A stretch of 60,000 nt of DNA from Cristatella mucedo (lineage: Eukaryota; Bryozoa; Phylactolaemata; Cristatellidae). Below the pieces are notes generated by a model. It ran no database searches and had not been told where the DNA came from. It saw only the letters and a list, made by a program, of their open reading frames with translations. This document shows, piece after piece, positions 32,550 to 43,896 of this stretch (within the stretch, counting starts at the first letter, position 1; every line of letters starts with the position of its first letter). A program made the position numbers and the translations under genes. The stretch spans positions 5,910,501-5,970,500 of the forward strand of contig WPIO01000018.1 of NCBI GenBank assembly GCA_009760855.2, given 5' to 3'.

Positions 32550-34280
32550 ACATGGACCTTCTTAGGTACGGACTCTGGGATCTTGTCCATCTTGTTTGCG
32601 AAGAAGCTATAAACATGAATATCTAGTTAACCACCACGATCACTAGGTTACGAGCTACTGTGGAAGGGGTCAATAAGATGGTTGATAGCAGACATTAGCA
32701 CTTTGGAATAGTGCTTCAATACTGCCTTTGTGGTATCACGGTTGAAACCAGTCACGGGCCAAATCTCTTCGAGTTATTCAGTACTGATATTTGTTTTTTT
32801 TCTTGTTTTAAACCTGTATTCTCTGGATTTAGACGCATTAAGTCTCATTCAGAACATTAGGTGAATCAAAGATGTAGCAGGAAAAACGTTGGGAAATTAC
32901 ATTTGACAATGTATTGCCCGATAATGAAGGTAGGTGAAAGGTTGAGGTATATCTATAAATTTTGGTGCAAAATTGTGCGAGCACAATATACGTGAACAAT
33001 AGACTAGTGCAAAAACAGAAGTAGAACTTTCAGTATACCACGTATGGTCTTTATGCTGTAGATAGCGGCGTGAAACCTCGCCGATACAGTCCAGTGCTGT
33101 GTATTGTTAAAGCACGAGTAAGCAAATCTTGAATACTAAATATGAAAATTCGTATATCCCTTAAAAAACTTTTCGTTTTATATGCAAGCTAAAGTGGAGC
33201 TTTTCGTTGGCAGTTTCGGGTGTATTTTAAGTATTTTACAAAGGATTCTGATATTTGCCAAGACCATTTCCGGCGATAGCCTTGGATTTACTAAGATTTT
33301 AAATGCAAAATGGTTTGAATAGTTTATTGGTACCTAATTCATTAAGCTGTAATGATCTATGCAAATTGAGTTGTATTCCAGCCAATATCTTAATATTGCT
33401 TGGCAGATTCTGGTTTTGCGTTTGCAGCAATTTCACGGCATTGCACGAGATTAAGCCTGTGTTCATTTCATCATGGCATTTTCATGAGCAGGCTTTCCAC
33501 AGGGTTTACTTCATGGGCAATAAAAAAGAGAAAATTTCACTTGGGATTTATTTCACTTTACCGTGGATTGTGGTAGAACACCATAATGGCGCATAATGAC
33601 CCATCATGGCCGCTGCAGCTTATCACGGCGGATTGTGTGAGAATGGGATCTACAAGCAGATTTTACAAATAGTTCAAAATTTTACGGGTACTCTTTAAAG
33701 ACAGTAAAGTATTATACGCAAATAAGGTTTTAATTTCGCGTACTTTACTTTTTTGTGGACTTCTGATTCGCTACTACTTTTGCAGCTTGCTTGCCGTGTG
33801 TTTGCATTTGCAGCTCACGAGGAAAAGTCATTAGCTGTTTTGAGAAAATCTAAAAGCCAGTGATTACTAAATGCTATCGAAATTTAAGCTACGGATTGCC
33901 TAATTACCTTCGGAGTATCTCTTAATTAGAGACGATTGCGATAAATTGTCATAGATCAAGGTCATTCGGCCTAGTGTGTGCGCCTAAACATGACTTTGTC
34001 TCCTATTGCCGGCCCTCCGATTTTCAAAACTAATATATAGTGTGGACAAGACCATGTTGCTATGGCGCTTTCGGTTCTGCTCACCTACCAAAACCCCCGA
34101 AGCTATGATTAAGCTACATAACACTTTTGTTTTACTATCAACAACCTAGTCTGTGTGGCTTTATGGGTTTATTGATCGGTATTTCATACTATATGACTAT
34201 GCCAGTAATTAAGCATGTGATATGCAATAGTTGTTGTATCATTGCAGAGAAATATGCCTAGGATACGTTTTGTTTTTATT
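32550..34280. other. Unassigned stretch
   Basis: No gene or repeat family recognised. The open frame 33303-33596 has no recognisable domain and no flanking signals. Confidence 0.45.
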
Positions 34281-34284
34281 CTAA

Positions 34285-35095
34285 TAACAATAGTAATAAA
34301 TTTGTGATAACAACCTCACAGAGCTCAATCTTTGCATAGCCACTTCACGTTGGTTGCACACGAAGTCCTGGACGAATGATCAGTTATAGCATGCTCAATC
34401 ACACCAAGCGTAACTTGGTATCAGGTGACATGCACGGGGTCAGCATGCAAATGTGGTCAGTGGCAACATGTACAATATGAACACGCATAAGCACGAGCGG
34501 AAATATCACGTGGAACCACTAAACGCTCCCGTGAATAGATGAGTATTAGCTCTTTTTTGAATGTGATCAAGTGAGCGGATAGCGTGACACCAGTCGGAAG
34601 TGAGTTTCAGGCTTTGTGTGCATTTGAACTGAAGGCCCGATCTCCAAAGTAGCTGAGGTTCCTATGAGGTGTGGTAAAATGTATGATTCAGAAGAGGACG
34701 CGCGGTAAGTTACTTAGCTAAATGGGGAGTACCTATGATAACCAGGCTTGAGCCAAAGGAAAAATTGACCTAAAAGTGGGTGACAGAACCTTAAAGTCGA
34801 TGCACTGCTTACTGGGAGCCAGTTCAGGTCAGCTAGAAATGGTGTGACGACACAACTTCAAAATTCACGACAATCAAGCCTGGCAAGACTTTTGCAACAG
34901 CTGCATGCACTTGATTTCACAAGCAGGTAGGCAACAGTGCAATAAGTTTCAGGGAAGAAAATGGGACATTAAAAACGCATGGACAAGTTAAGATGTGCAT
35001 TTCTCTCTCAACAAGCCTGAATTTTAGCAATGTTATGTATCTGAAAGTAATTAGACTTGACAGTGGAGTTTATTGGGCTGTCTAACGACGGGACG
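34285..35095 (-). mobile_element. Old LINE A relic
   Basis: The minus strand has tail, UTR (GGTGACATGCACGGGGTCAGC) and RT C-terminal region in order, ending near GGAGTTTATTGGGCTGTCTAA. Frames are broken throughout. Confidence 0.7.
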
Positions 35096-35099
35096 TTTC

Positions 35100-35178
35100 A
35101 TTTCCTGCAAATGTAAGCTGCCGAAAGAGATTGAGCTCTTTGAGGGCAGTGCGAAAACCTAATTATAATTATTTTATG
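35100..35178 (+). mobile_element. Eroded LINE A tail, opposite strand
   Basis: CTGCAAATGTAAGCTGCCGA, AAGAGATTGAGCTCTTTGAG and an ATAATTATTTTA end form a diverged stem-loop and tail. Confidence 0.55.
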
Positions 35179-35212
35179 ATTAGTGTATACTCGGCATAGT
35201 GACCCTAAGCTT

Positions 35213-36768
35213 AATAATGCACTTGATAAATCGCCATCAGAGAACTCGATCTCTCTCTAGGCGCTTTACATTTGCTGAAAAGGGAAATGCAATTGAATGG
35301 TGAGTAATATCACGCTTGATAAACAAACAAAATGAATAACATGGTTAATGGTGACATGCACAGGGTCAGCATGCAAATGTGGCTAGTGGCAGCATGCACA
35401 GTGTCAGCACGCATGAGCACATGAAGGACGAATCACAGGGACCCACTAAATGCTGTCCTAAATAGGTGTTTTTAGGTTCCTTTTAAATGTGGTCAGGTCA
35501 GGGGATGTTCTGACGCAGGTCGGGAGGGAGTTCCAGGCTTTGGGAGCATATGAACTAAATGCACGGTCTCCAAAGGATTTAAGGTTTGTATGAGGTATTT
35601 CTAGACTGTTGGATTCCGAAAAGCGGGTGGTACGATGCTTGGCCTGATGTGGTAGTATATCTGACAGATAGGCTGGAGCCATAGAATGAAGGGACCTAAA
35701 AGTGAGGGACAAAACTTTGAAGTCAATCCGTTGCTTGACTGGTAGCCAGTGCAGGTCGGCGAGAAGTGGAGTACTGTGGCAACTGCGACGCTCACGACAG
35801 ACAAGCCTAGCTGCAGAGTTTTGCACCAGCTGCAATCGCCTGATCGCACATGCTGGTAGGCCAGTAAGCAGTGAGTTGCAGAAGTCGAGACGGGATGTCA
35901 CGAATGCATGGACCAACTTGGACGTGGTATTTTTATCTAAACAAGACCGAATTTTAGCAGTGTTATGAAGCTGAAAATAGGCGGATTTGACTGTGGAGCT
36001 GATATGGTCGTCTAACGAGAGGTCGCTTTGGAATATGACACCTAGATTTCGAGCTGATTCAACTGGAGATATGCTGGCAGAGCCAATTTTGAGAGTCAGC
36101 CTTTCCAATCTCTGGATCACACTGAGTTTGCCCATAACTAGTAAGTTAGTTTTATCATCGTTAAGTTTTAGAAAATTTGCTGCCATCCATGTGCGGATGT
36201 CATCAATGCATGCAGCAAGTGAGTTTAGAGAATTTGAGGTTCTCGAAGGCTGGGAGGGATCAAAGCAAAGGTACAACTGAGTGTCATCCGCATAGAAGTG
36301 AAAGCCTAGATTGTGCGTGGCAATCACATCAGCAAGAGGCAGAGTATAAACCGTGAAAAGAACCGGACCTAGCACTGAGCCCTGAGGTACTCCATATTTC
36401 AGAGGTACTTCACATGATCTTTGTCCATTCAGGTCAATACTCTGGAGTCTCCCACTGAGATAGGACCTGAACCACTGCAGAGCAGTGCCAGTGATGCCCA
36501 GGCGAGGTGAGAGGCGCTCTAGAAGAACTTTGTGATCGATGGTATCAAAAGCTGCCGAAAGATCAAGCAAAACAAGCAGAGACACTCTACCCATGTCTGC
36601 ATTCCTAAGTAGGTCGTTGTATACCCGAAGCAATGCTGACTCTGTGGAGTGATAAGCTCTAAAGCCAGACTGGAACTTACTAGCAAGGTGTGAGGTTTCG
36701 ATATACGAGTTCAGCTGGTCCGCCACGACCCGTTCGAGTGTCTTTGATAGGAATGAAGGTAGAAGGGA
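35213..36768 (-). mobile_element. LINE A, young copy with an intact RT core
   Basis: This is the longest unbroken family A reading frame: 35458 to about 36765 on the minus strand, roughly 435 codons. It starts in the thumb-proximal FLSKTLERVVADQL and includes [34 protein letters not shown] and FYADDTQLY. It reaches an early NLKTPI end. The endonuclease is missing through 5' truncation. Beyond 36768 about 12 bases of filler precede CTTAAT, which also occurs at the 3' border (35210-35216), a possible short target duplication. Confidence 0.92.
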
Positions 36769-36769
36769 A

Positions 36770-37190
36770 AGAATCCAAGTCTTAATGCCCTACTATGGAT
36801 TCAGTTTGCCTATGTTGAAACTGCACTGTGTGTGAATCTATCGAGTTCCTAAGTCCAGTCTATTTAAAATACAGCGGGGGCTGAAAACGTAAATGCAAAA
36901 CAATAGATGGTCAGGTAAAAGGAAAACACCTGAACCCACAAAATTTCGTGTAAATATATAATCTATCCCTCAAGAATAAACAGTAATATGCATTTTTTCA
37001 TTTTGAATTCATTGAATTGAATTTATTGCAGTATCGCTTATGTAGGGGTCTCCTTCTCATCTTGATGTTGTTAAATGTTCTTTACCCTGCAAAATCTATG
37101 TAAAAAAGGGATATTTTGTAATTTACAACAGTCAAACCAGTTAGAATAGCAATTTACCTAGCCTGATATCGTTTTGTTTTTCCTAATTTA
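36770..37190. other. Unassigned AT-rich stretch, possible intron end
   Basis: No repeat recognised. It ends in a pyrimidine-rich tract and AG acceptor (GTTTTTCCTAATTTAAG). Confidence 0.4.
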
Positions 37191-37192
37191 AG

Positions 37193-37392
37193 ATAGCGTC
37201 AAAATACACTACAACAATGTTCAATCTCTTCGACTGACGATTCCAACGATCATTGTAATCTTTTTCGGCATTTTCTTATTAATAACGTGCCTAATCTTGC
37301 TAAGAAACTCGGAAAGAAAATTTGAGGCTTTTCCGCCTGCTTACGCTTGGAAAAATCTGGGTGGACGTGAGAATGGACAAAAAACTCTGTGA
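37193..37392 (+). CDS. Candidate terminal exon: single-pass membrane protein with PPAY tail
   Basis: A polypyrimidine acceptor ends at 37192. In phase 1 the frame gives a short polar stretch, then the hydrophobic segment IPTIIVIFFGIFLLITCLIL. A basic stop-transfer LLRNSERK and a cytoplasmic tail with FPPAYAW follow, to TGA (37390-37392). PPAY fits the PPxY ligand of WW-domain proteins such as NEDD4-type ubiquitin ligases. The 3' flank has AATAAA at about 37595, reasonable for a polyadenylation signal. The layout is that of the last exon of a type I receptor-like protein. The family is unknown. The phase is compatible with the glycoprotein-like exon ending at 12623 on the same strand. No transcript evidence is available. 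Confidence 0.4.
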
Positions 37393-37620
37393 ACAGTGTC
37401 AAGCAGAATACAATTACAAGCTCAGACTACATCTCCGGTTGTCAGGATGCTGAACGGTACCATAGCTAAAAGCGATGAAAAAGTATAGAAGAAACCTCAA
37501 ACATGGACTATACATCCTGTTTATTGGCCACCATTCGGAGCTTCTGATGTGATCTCGGATTTTTTTAAATTGTGACGATATTGAAATTATGTTTTAATAA
37601 AAAAAACTATTTGAACCGCT
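37393..37620 (+). other. Possible 3' UTR of the candidate membrane-protein gene
   Basis: Contains TTTTAATAAAAAAAAC at 37591-37606. Assignment depends on the exon call at 37193-37392. Confidence 0.25.
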
Positions 37621-37948
37621 TTGAAATTGTTAGAAAAAATGCTCTTAACTTACTGCTGTTTTTACGCACAAGAAAGAATTACGAGGGTGTGCTAGAGTGG
37701 AAACATTTGACGAGAATACTTTTCCGTGAAAAAAGGTCATTAAAGGAATTTATGAAGGTCTTATGAGCAATTGTCTGTAGCTGAAAGTTGATGCGGTTAC
37801 ATGTAGGCAATAGAATCAGACCTATATTATTAGTAAAGAAAACGCAAACAACTATTTTCTGGAGGTCTGAACACACAGTATAAGAAACTTACAACTTAAG
37901 TTTTACTTGAATATTGTGCAGTGGTTTTAGCATTATCCCTTAAGCATC

Positions 37949-38130
37949 AGCCGTGATGGCACACTAGGTAAGATGGTTGCTTTCACGACCTCGTTCCCGA
38001 GGTCGTGGGTTCGATTCTTGCGGTAGGCGATTCTGTATCGCCACTGCAAGCGGTGGTGATAGCCGTAAAGGCTCTTCTGTCGCTATACAAAAAGAGGCTG
38101 TTTAATCAGCTAGGATTTATTTATTTATTT
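37949..38130 (+). mobile_element. tRNA-derived SINE, family S
   Basis: The best-preserved copy along with 42826. A box TGGCACACTAGGTAAG, B box GGTTCGATTCTTGC, hairpin CCACTGCAAGCGGTGG, AGAGGCTGTTTAATCAGCTAG and a (TTTA)n tail. Confidence 0.9.
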
Positions 38131-38134
38131 ATGA

Positions 38135-38580
38135 AGTCGGAGAGCGAATGAAGTCCATTTTCTAAGCGCTGTATCGGATTGCGAAGCTTCTTGTGGGATA
38201 GCATATAATGTAGAATTTTCCCTGCAAACTCAAAACGTATGTTTTGAAGTACCTGTGCTCTCGAACAAATCGTTGGCTGGAAGTTACCCATGTCAGGAAT
38301 CAATGTGGTCTAGAATGTGAGCTCTGTTTTAGTATTCTGGTTTTATCTGACATTGAATACACGACTCCTACGTATCAATGTCTGTAGCCTTACCGAGACT
38401 CAAGGACTAATCAGGTAAAGGGATGGATGGCGTAGTATTTTCAAACCCTGAGCGCCTATCAGCGCGTACACAGTAGTACAAGAACTTTATGTCACACAAA
38501 TAAAAGAAATTGATTTAAATTTCTAGTTCCATTGGGGGCAGTTGAGGAAGTAAGTACTAAGAAACGACCAGCGACGAAAC
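38135..38580. other. Unassigned stretch
   Basis: No gene or repeat recognised. Confidence 0.4.
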
Positions 38581-38765
38581 TCCTTGGGCTCTATATAGGG
38601 AGAATGGGCAGCGGAGACCGAAGTCCCCGGGTCGTAGCACATAGCCCCGGGGAAACGGTGCTCATTCTACACGATCCATTGTGTGCGTTCGAATAAAGAA
38701 GTTAATGAACCTTCTTCGCACACTTAAAGTGGTTGTGACTCCGTTGAACGGTCTTATGTTTCAAC
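38581..38765 (+). promoter_or_regulatory. Promoter-plus-polyA module, possible LTR
   Basis: A strong TATA box (CTCTATATAGGG, 38590-38600) is followed 100 bp later by AATAAA (38692-38697). The spacing and order suit the U3-R-U5 part of an LTR that ends ..TTTCAACA at 38765. Between them AGAATGGGCAGCG (38601-38613) pairs with CGGTGCTCATTCT (38656-38668), and a GTCCCCGGG/CCCCGGGGAAAC stem lies inside, forming one large hairpin. The 5' border and the second LTR are not visible, so it could instead be an isolated promoter. Confidence 0.35.
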
Positions 38766-38769
38766 ATAG

Positions 38770-40015
38770 ATGAGGCTGGGGGATTAATTTGACTTGAAAA
38801 ATTCTCTTCAAGAGAAAAATTTATGCTGAAAAATTCCGAAAGGGATTTCTTATGTCAACGGCCTGCACAGCCAATTTTTATGTCACAAATAAGCTGTAAG
38901 CTAAATAATTTAGCCTAAAATTTCTCAAAATCACTGAGCGTCGCAGGATTGTTGAGTTTTTTCAGTGACTCGTTCTTGATATTGGCGGTCACTGCATCTA
39001 CAAAGAATTGTGAATTATGTGCATGAATCAGTCAGCTTAAATTTTGGCAGAAATTATTAAGGCTTAATGAAAGAAAGTACTGATAATTGGAGAAGAATTT
39101 TAAATGAAAAGAAAATATTATGACTACTGTTAGGTATCACTCAAAGGCACCTCACGTTAATTATTTTGACACTCACATTAGCTGCTATGCATTAAACTAG
39201 TAATATCGAAGCTTAACACCAATTTTTTTCTACCTGATTTCCAACTTTATTATTTTTTTTAATAAGGTCGCTAAAGATCTTTTACCAGAGCCACATTGCT
39301 GATGCTATTCCTAATTTCTTACTATGAGCTTCAAGCAAGAGCTTAGTTAGTTTCACGTACTGTCCTATACTGTTCTCAGTGTCAGAGAGTGTCAGAGAGT
39401 GCCAGAGATTTCTCGAGCTAAATTCCTTACTGCGATTTCTATCTACTATTAAACCTAAAACACTGTAGTTCTTACATTCTTGCCTTGCGATTCCAAGTGT
39501 CGCACTTGTCCTCTGCAGAATTTCCTTCGAACAATTCAACTTCTCGTAAACATCGACTACGGAAAGCAATATAGAAAATACCCGCTTAATTAATACCTGT
39601 TAGTTTTATGACCGTAGAGCATATACAATTACGTGCTTACAGAAAACTAATTACTTACAGCTTTACTCGCTGATCCATCCCCTTGCCCTGATTATTAGTG
39701 ACCTACCTATTGGATTCGATGGTGCATGCCTGTTATCGTTTTACCATCATCCTATAAATGCGTTCCCGGTTTTTGTTACAGCTGCCAGGGTTTTTGAGTT
39801 GAGCATCTCGCATAGAAATCCCAGTCGAAGTCAGCTCGGCTGAGCTAAGGGAAGTTTTTTTAGTATTCCCAGCATTCTTTTGAGCAGCCCTGAGCTCTGC
39901 CACTCAAGCTTTGATGAGAATCACTCAAACTTCATAGCCATCACGCCTGATATGCAATTTGCGGCCGAACGTATTTTTTTCCTTTGGAACCTGTAATTAA
40001 TGTGGAGTAGTTATC
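38770..40015. other. Unassigned stretch
   Basis: The open frame 39282-39569 (minus) has hydrophilic composition but no recognisable domain and no convincing splice sites. A GTCAGAGAGT duplication lies at 39380-39398. Confidence 0.4.
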
Positions 40016-40019
40016 TAAT

Positions 40020-40905
40020 AATACAGGACGTTGGAGGTCATGCCTTTAATTCATATGTTCCCAAAGCCTGGAACTCGCCAACGACGCACGTCACCCGATC
40101 CCCTGATATAACGACATTTAAAAAGAAGCTTAAAGTGCATCTGTTTAATACCACATTTGGTGGGTAAAAAAAAATTCTAGCTGATTTAACAGCCTCTTTT
40201 TATATAGCGACAGAAGAGCCTTTACGGCTATCACCACCGCTTGCAGTGGCGATAAAGGATCGCCCACCGCAGGATTTGAACTCACGACTTCGGGGCCGAG
40301 GTCGTGAAAAGCAACCGCCTTACCTAGTGAGCCATTACGGCGTTGTTCGTGTGCAAGTACCTGCTTACATTAAGCCTGCTGCTTGCGGATGCTCCCACCG
40401 ATCATTTGGTAATGCTTTCTACACATAATCTGTAAGTTTCTTAGAAGCTCGTCTTTCGTTAGTTCCGGTATTGCCACAGTACATCACTTTTCGCTAACCA
40501 GCATTGGTTTCTAATCATGCAGCGTATTGGTTTCAGGTTTTTGCCGATCACGTTCAGGCCTTCGTTCCTTCTTCTCTCGTCAACACTCTTAAGAAATATA
40601 AAGAACGGGACGTACAGTTTATTTTCCTACGAGAAATAATCTGCAGTTTTAAATAGGCTGAAACAGTTGGTACGCTCAGTCAGGTTTCAAAGAGTCAATC
40701 TGTAGCCGGCATTTGGAATTGGAGCCACAATTTTGGTCTGCACAATTTAAGCCGTATAGCCTCCATAGCAAGAAGGGATCGGTAAACTAAAGCCAGATTT
40801 ATTACGAGCCTATTCAGTGGCCTCAACATATTTTGCATGCTCTGTAGCCTGGAACTCACTACTGACGCACGCCACACAGTCCCCTGACATGACGACACAC
40901 TCCTT
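40020..40905 (+). mobile_element. LINE A-related relics, diverged subfamily, interrupted by a SINE
   Basis: 40020-40167 gives the end of the RT ORF (TATGTTCCCAAAGCCTGGAAC). After the SINE the subfamily 3' UTR continues (GTGCAAGTACCTGCTTAC, GCTGCTTGCGGATGC) to about 40440. A further piece of the RT C-terminal region (40455-40610) and another copy of the AGCCTGGAACTCACTACTG block (40855) follow. At least two old copies are present. Confidence 0.6.
40168..40343 (-). mobile_element. tRNA-derived SINE, family S
   Basis: On the minus strand: GCCGTAATGGCTCACTAGGT (A box), GAGTTCAAATCC (B box, one mismatch), the GCAAGCGGTGGTGATAGCCG body, CAGCTAG and a tail. It has inserted into the 3' UTR of an old LINE A-related copy. 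Confidence 0.85.
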
Positions 40906-42825
40906 CCTGCGCTAGAGAGCGGCCTCGGGCGACTCTTAGCGCGGTGTGGACCTTACCCTGATTTCTCCGTCATACCTTCAGGTATTCCGCTGCCATCATT
41001 GCTGTGACTATTTATGAGCTGTCCTCGGATATGCTACACGAAGCAGGACCTGCTTAGCATAAGGTGCGATGTCGCCATTAGACCATACCTACCGGCGGGC
41101 CTTCTTCGGTGGGTCAGTGAGAACCTACCTGCATTCTGCGCTCGCCCTATCAACAGCTTGGCTATCAAAACCTAAGACCCGTAAGTTTAAAGCGCTGAAT
41201 AGTACTTGTGGTAGTAGCCCACCCGCCGTGGTCCAGCACGTTGTAAAACGTCGACCGGCGGCCGTTACTAAGGTCCAATTCAAATTCGAAGGGCCCACGT
41301 TCGCCGGGCCGGGTACACGCCGACGTGAATACAAGCCACTTCATCGCCGTCGCCCAGTTGTTGGACAGCCTCTTAAATTCCGCCTACGAAATGTCCGCTC
41401 GCTAAAAACCAAGGGGTTACTTATCCGCGATCAGGTGGTCCAGGAGAAGCTAGATGCATTTCTGCTTCCCAAAAACTGGATGACGCCTTGTTCCAGCAGC
41501 TGTATTTCTGAGACCACTTCACCCGGGTTCTCATTCTATCCATATCTATTCAGTCCATGCGTTCCGACAAGGTTGGTGGCGGGGTTGCAATTGTCGTTCG
41601 CGAATCGTTTGGCTTTAAGATGTGCAGTTTCTCGCAAGGGCCATCATTTGAATCGGTTGCAATCAGGTCTTCATCAAAGACAAAGCTTAAAAATCCCAGG
41701 GCATCTTTTTTACTCCGAAAGCTGAATTCCTACCAGTCGGACCCTAAACGGATATATCAGACAGTAAACTATTTACTGGCCAACGCTGAGAGGTCTGACT
41801 CCCCAGATATTAAGGGCTCAGCCGAAACGTTTTCAGCCTTCTTTACTGGAAAAAATTGTGCACATTCGTGCCTCTATTAAGCCCCCTCCGACTAAAGCAA
41901 TCGCGGTTCCACAACCTGCGACCATCCTTACAAGGTTCTCCAAGGTTTCTGCATGCGATGTGGCTACCTTAATAAGGTCAAGCAAAAAGAGCTCGTCTCC
42001 TTAAGACCCTATACCTTCATCTCTGTGTTCTTCACTAGCAGTATAACGTAGCCCTACCATAACCAAGATTATTAATGCTTCTCTGGGAAAAGGGGTCGTC
42101 CCCGAGTCCTTCAAATCGGTAATCGTTAGACCTATCCTTAAAAAGCCTGGATCAGACACAAAGGTCCTAGCAAACTATCGCCCAGTTTCCCTTCTTCCGT
42201 TCTTATCACAGATTCTTGAAACAATTGTTGCTAAGCAGCTGGTTGAGCACATAAAAAAATGGAATGTCAGAAACATTTCAATCAGGGTTCAAGAGGCAGC
42301 ACTCCACTGAAACTGCTCTCCTCCGTGCTAACAATGACATTCTACGTGGCGAAGATTACGGGAATCTCACTGCCCTAGCTCTGCTAGATCTGCCTCCTGC
42401 CTTCGACACCATTGATCGCGATGTTCTGCTTGAACGATTGAGAATAACGATCGGTCTGGCAGTGAAGCACTGGCGTGGTTTAAATCGTACTTTTCCGATC
42501 GTGTTCAATTCGTGTCGTGTGGGGGTCATGTCTCACAGGCGAGAAGGGTCACCTGTGGAGTCCCTCAAGGGTCTGTACTCGGTCCCTTGCTGTTCTCCAT
42601 TTATACACAACCTCTGGAAAAAGTGATTAAGGCCAATGGAATGGGATATCACTTCTATGCTGACGATACTCTGTTGTATTTGTCATTCAAACCGTCGGAA
42701 TGTGTTGCAGCAACTGAAAAATTGAATGCTTGCCTTGCCGATATTTGATCCTGGATGGCGGAAAACTTCCTGAAATTAAATGACGATTAAACCAAACTGC
42801 TGCTCATAGGACACCCTAAGCCTAT

Positions 42826-43012
42826 GCCGTGATGGCACACTGGGTAAGGCGGTTGCTTTCACGACCTCGGTCCCGAGGTCGTGGGTTCGATTCCTGCGAG
42901 GTGAACGATCCTTTATCGCCACCGCAAGCGATGGTAATAGCCGTAAAGGCTCTTCTGTCGCTATAGAAAAAGAGGTTTTTAAATCACCTAGTATTAAGTT
43001 ATTTATTTATTT
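42826..43012 (+). mobile_element. tRNA-derived SINE, family S, nested in LINE B
   Basis: A box TGGCACACTGGGTAAG, B box GGTTCGATTCCTGCG, body CCGTAAAGGCTCTTCTGTCG and a (TTTA)n tail. It interrupts the RT coding region of LINE B just after the KLLLIGHPK codons. Confidence 0.9.
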
Positions 43013-43039
43013 AAAAGCTTTTCTCTCTTCTAATAGGTA

Positions 43040-43896
43040 ATAATAATAATAATAATAATAATAATGCACTTGATAAAGCGCCCGCAGAGAACTTAATCTC
43101 TTTCTAGGCGCTTTACATTTGCTGCAAAGGGAAATGCAATTAAATGGTAAGTAAAATCATGCTTGAAAAACAAACACTATGAATAATATGGTTAGGGGTG
43201 ACATGCACAGGGTCAGCATGTAAATGTAGTTAGTGGCAGCATGCACAGTGTCAGCACGCAGAGGCACATGAACGACGAATCACAGGGACCCACTAAATGC
43301 TGTCCTAAATAGGTGTGTTTTTTAAGTTCCTTTTAAATGTGGTCAGGTCAGTGGATGTTCTGACGCATGTCACGAGGGAGTTCCAGGCTTTGGGAGCATA
43401 CGAACTAAATGCACTGTCTCCAAAGAATTTAAGGTTTGTACGAGGTATTGGTAGACTGTTGAATTCCGAAAACGGGTGGTACGATGCTTGGCCTGATGGG
43501 GGAGTATATCTGAGAGATGGCTGGGGCCATAGAATGAAGGGACCTAAAAGTGAGCGACAAAACTGTGAAGTCAATCCGTTGCTTGACTGGTAGCCAGTGC
43601 AGGTCGGCGAGAAGTGGAGTAATGTGGCAACAGCGACGCTCACGACAGACAAGCCTAGCTGCAGAGTTTTGCACCAGCTGCAATCGCCTGATCGCACATG
43701 CTGGTAGGCCAGTAAGCAGTGAGTTGCAGAAGTCGAGACGAGATGTCACGAATGCACGGACCAACTTAGACATGGTATCCTTATCTAAACAAGCCCTAAT
43801 TTTGGCAATGTCATGAAGCTGAAAATAGGCAGATTGGACTGTGGAGCTGATATGGTCGTCTAACGAGAGGTCGCTTTGGAATATTACACCTAGATT
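43040..43896 (-). mobile_element. LINE A, young copy nested in LINE B
   Basis: A long AAT repeat (43038-43064), stem-loop, UTR and RT C-terminal region with minor frame breaks (43305-43697 and 43429-43980 give the two frames). It ends near CACCTAGATT, after which LINE B continues. The insertion faces opposite to its host. Confidence 0.9.

Noticed and set aside
33303-33596. 97-codon plus-strand frame in unique sequence
   Set aside because: No recognisable domain, no good splice or polyadenylation context; length is within chance for this amount of sequence.
39282-39569. 95-codon minus-strand frame
   Set aside because: Hydrophilic but no family, and the downstream sequence gives no supporting signal. 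Not strong enough to call a gene.
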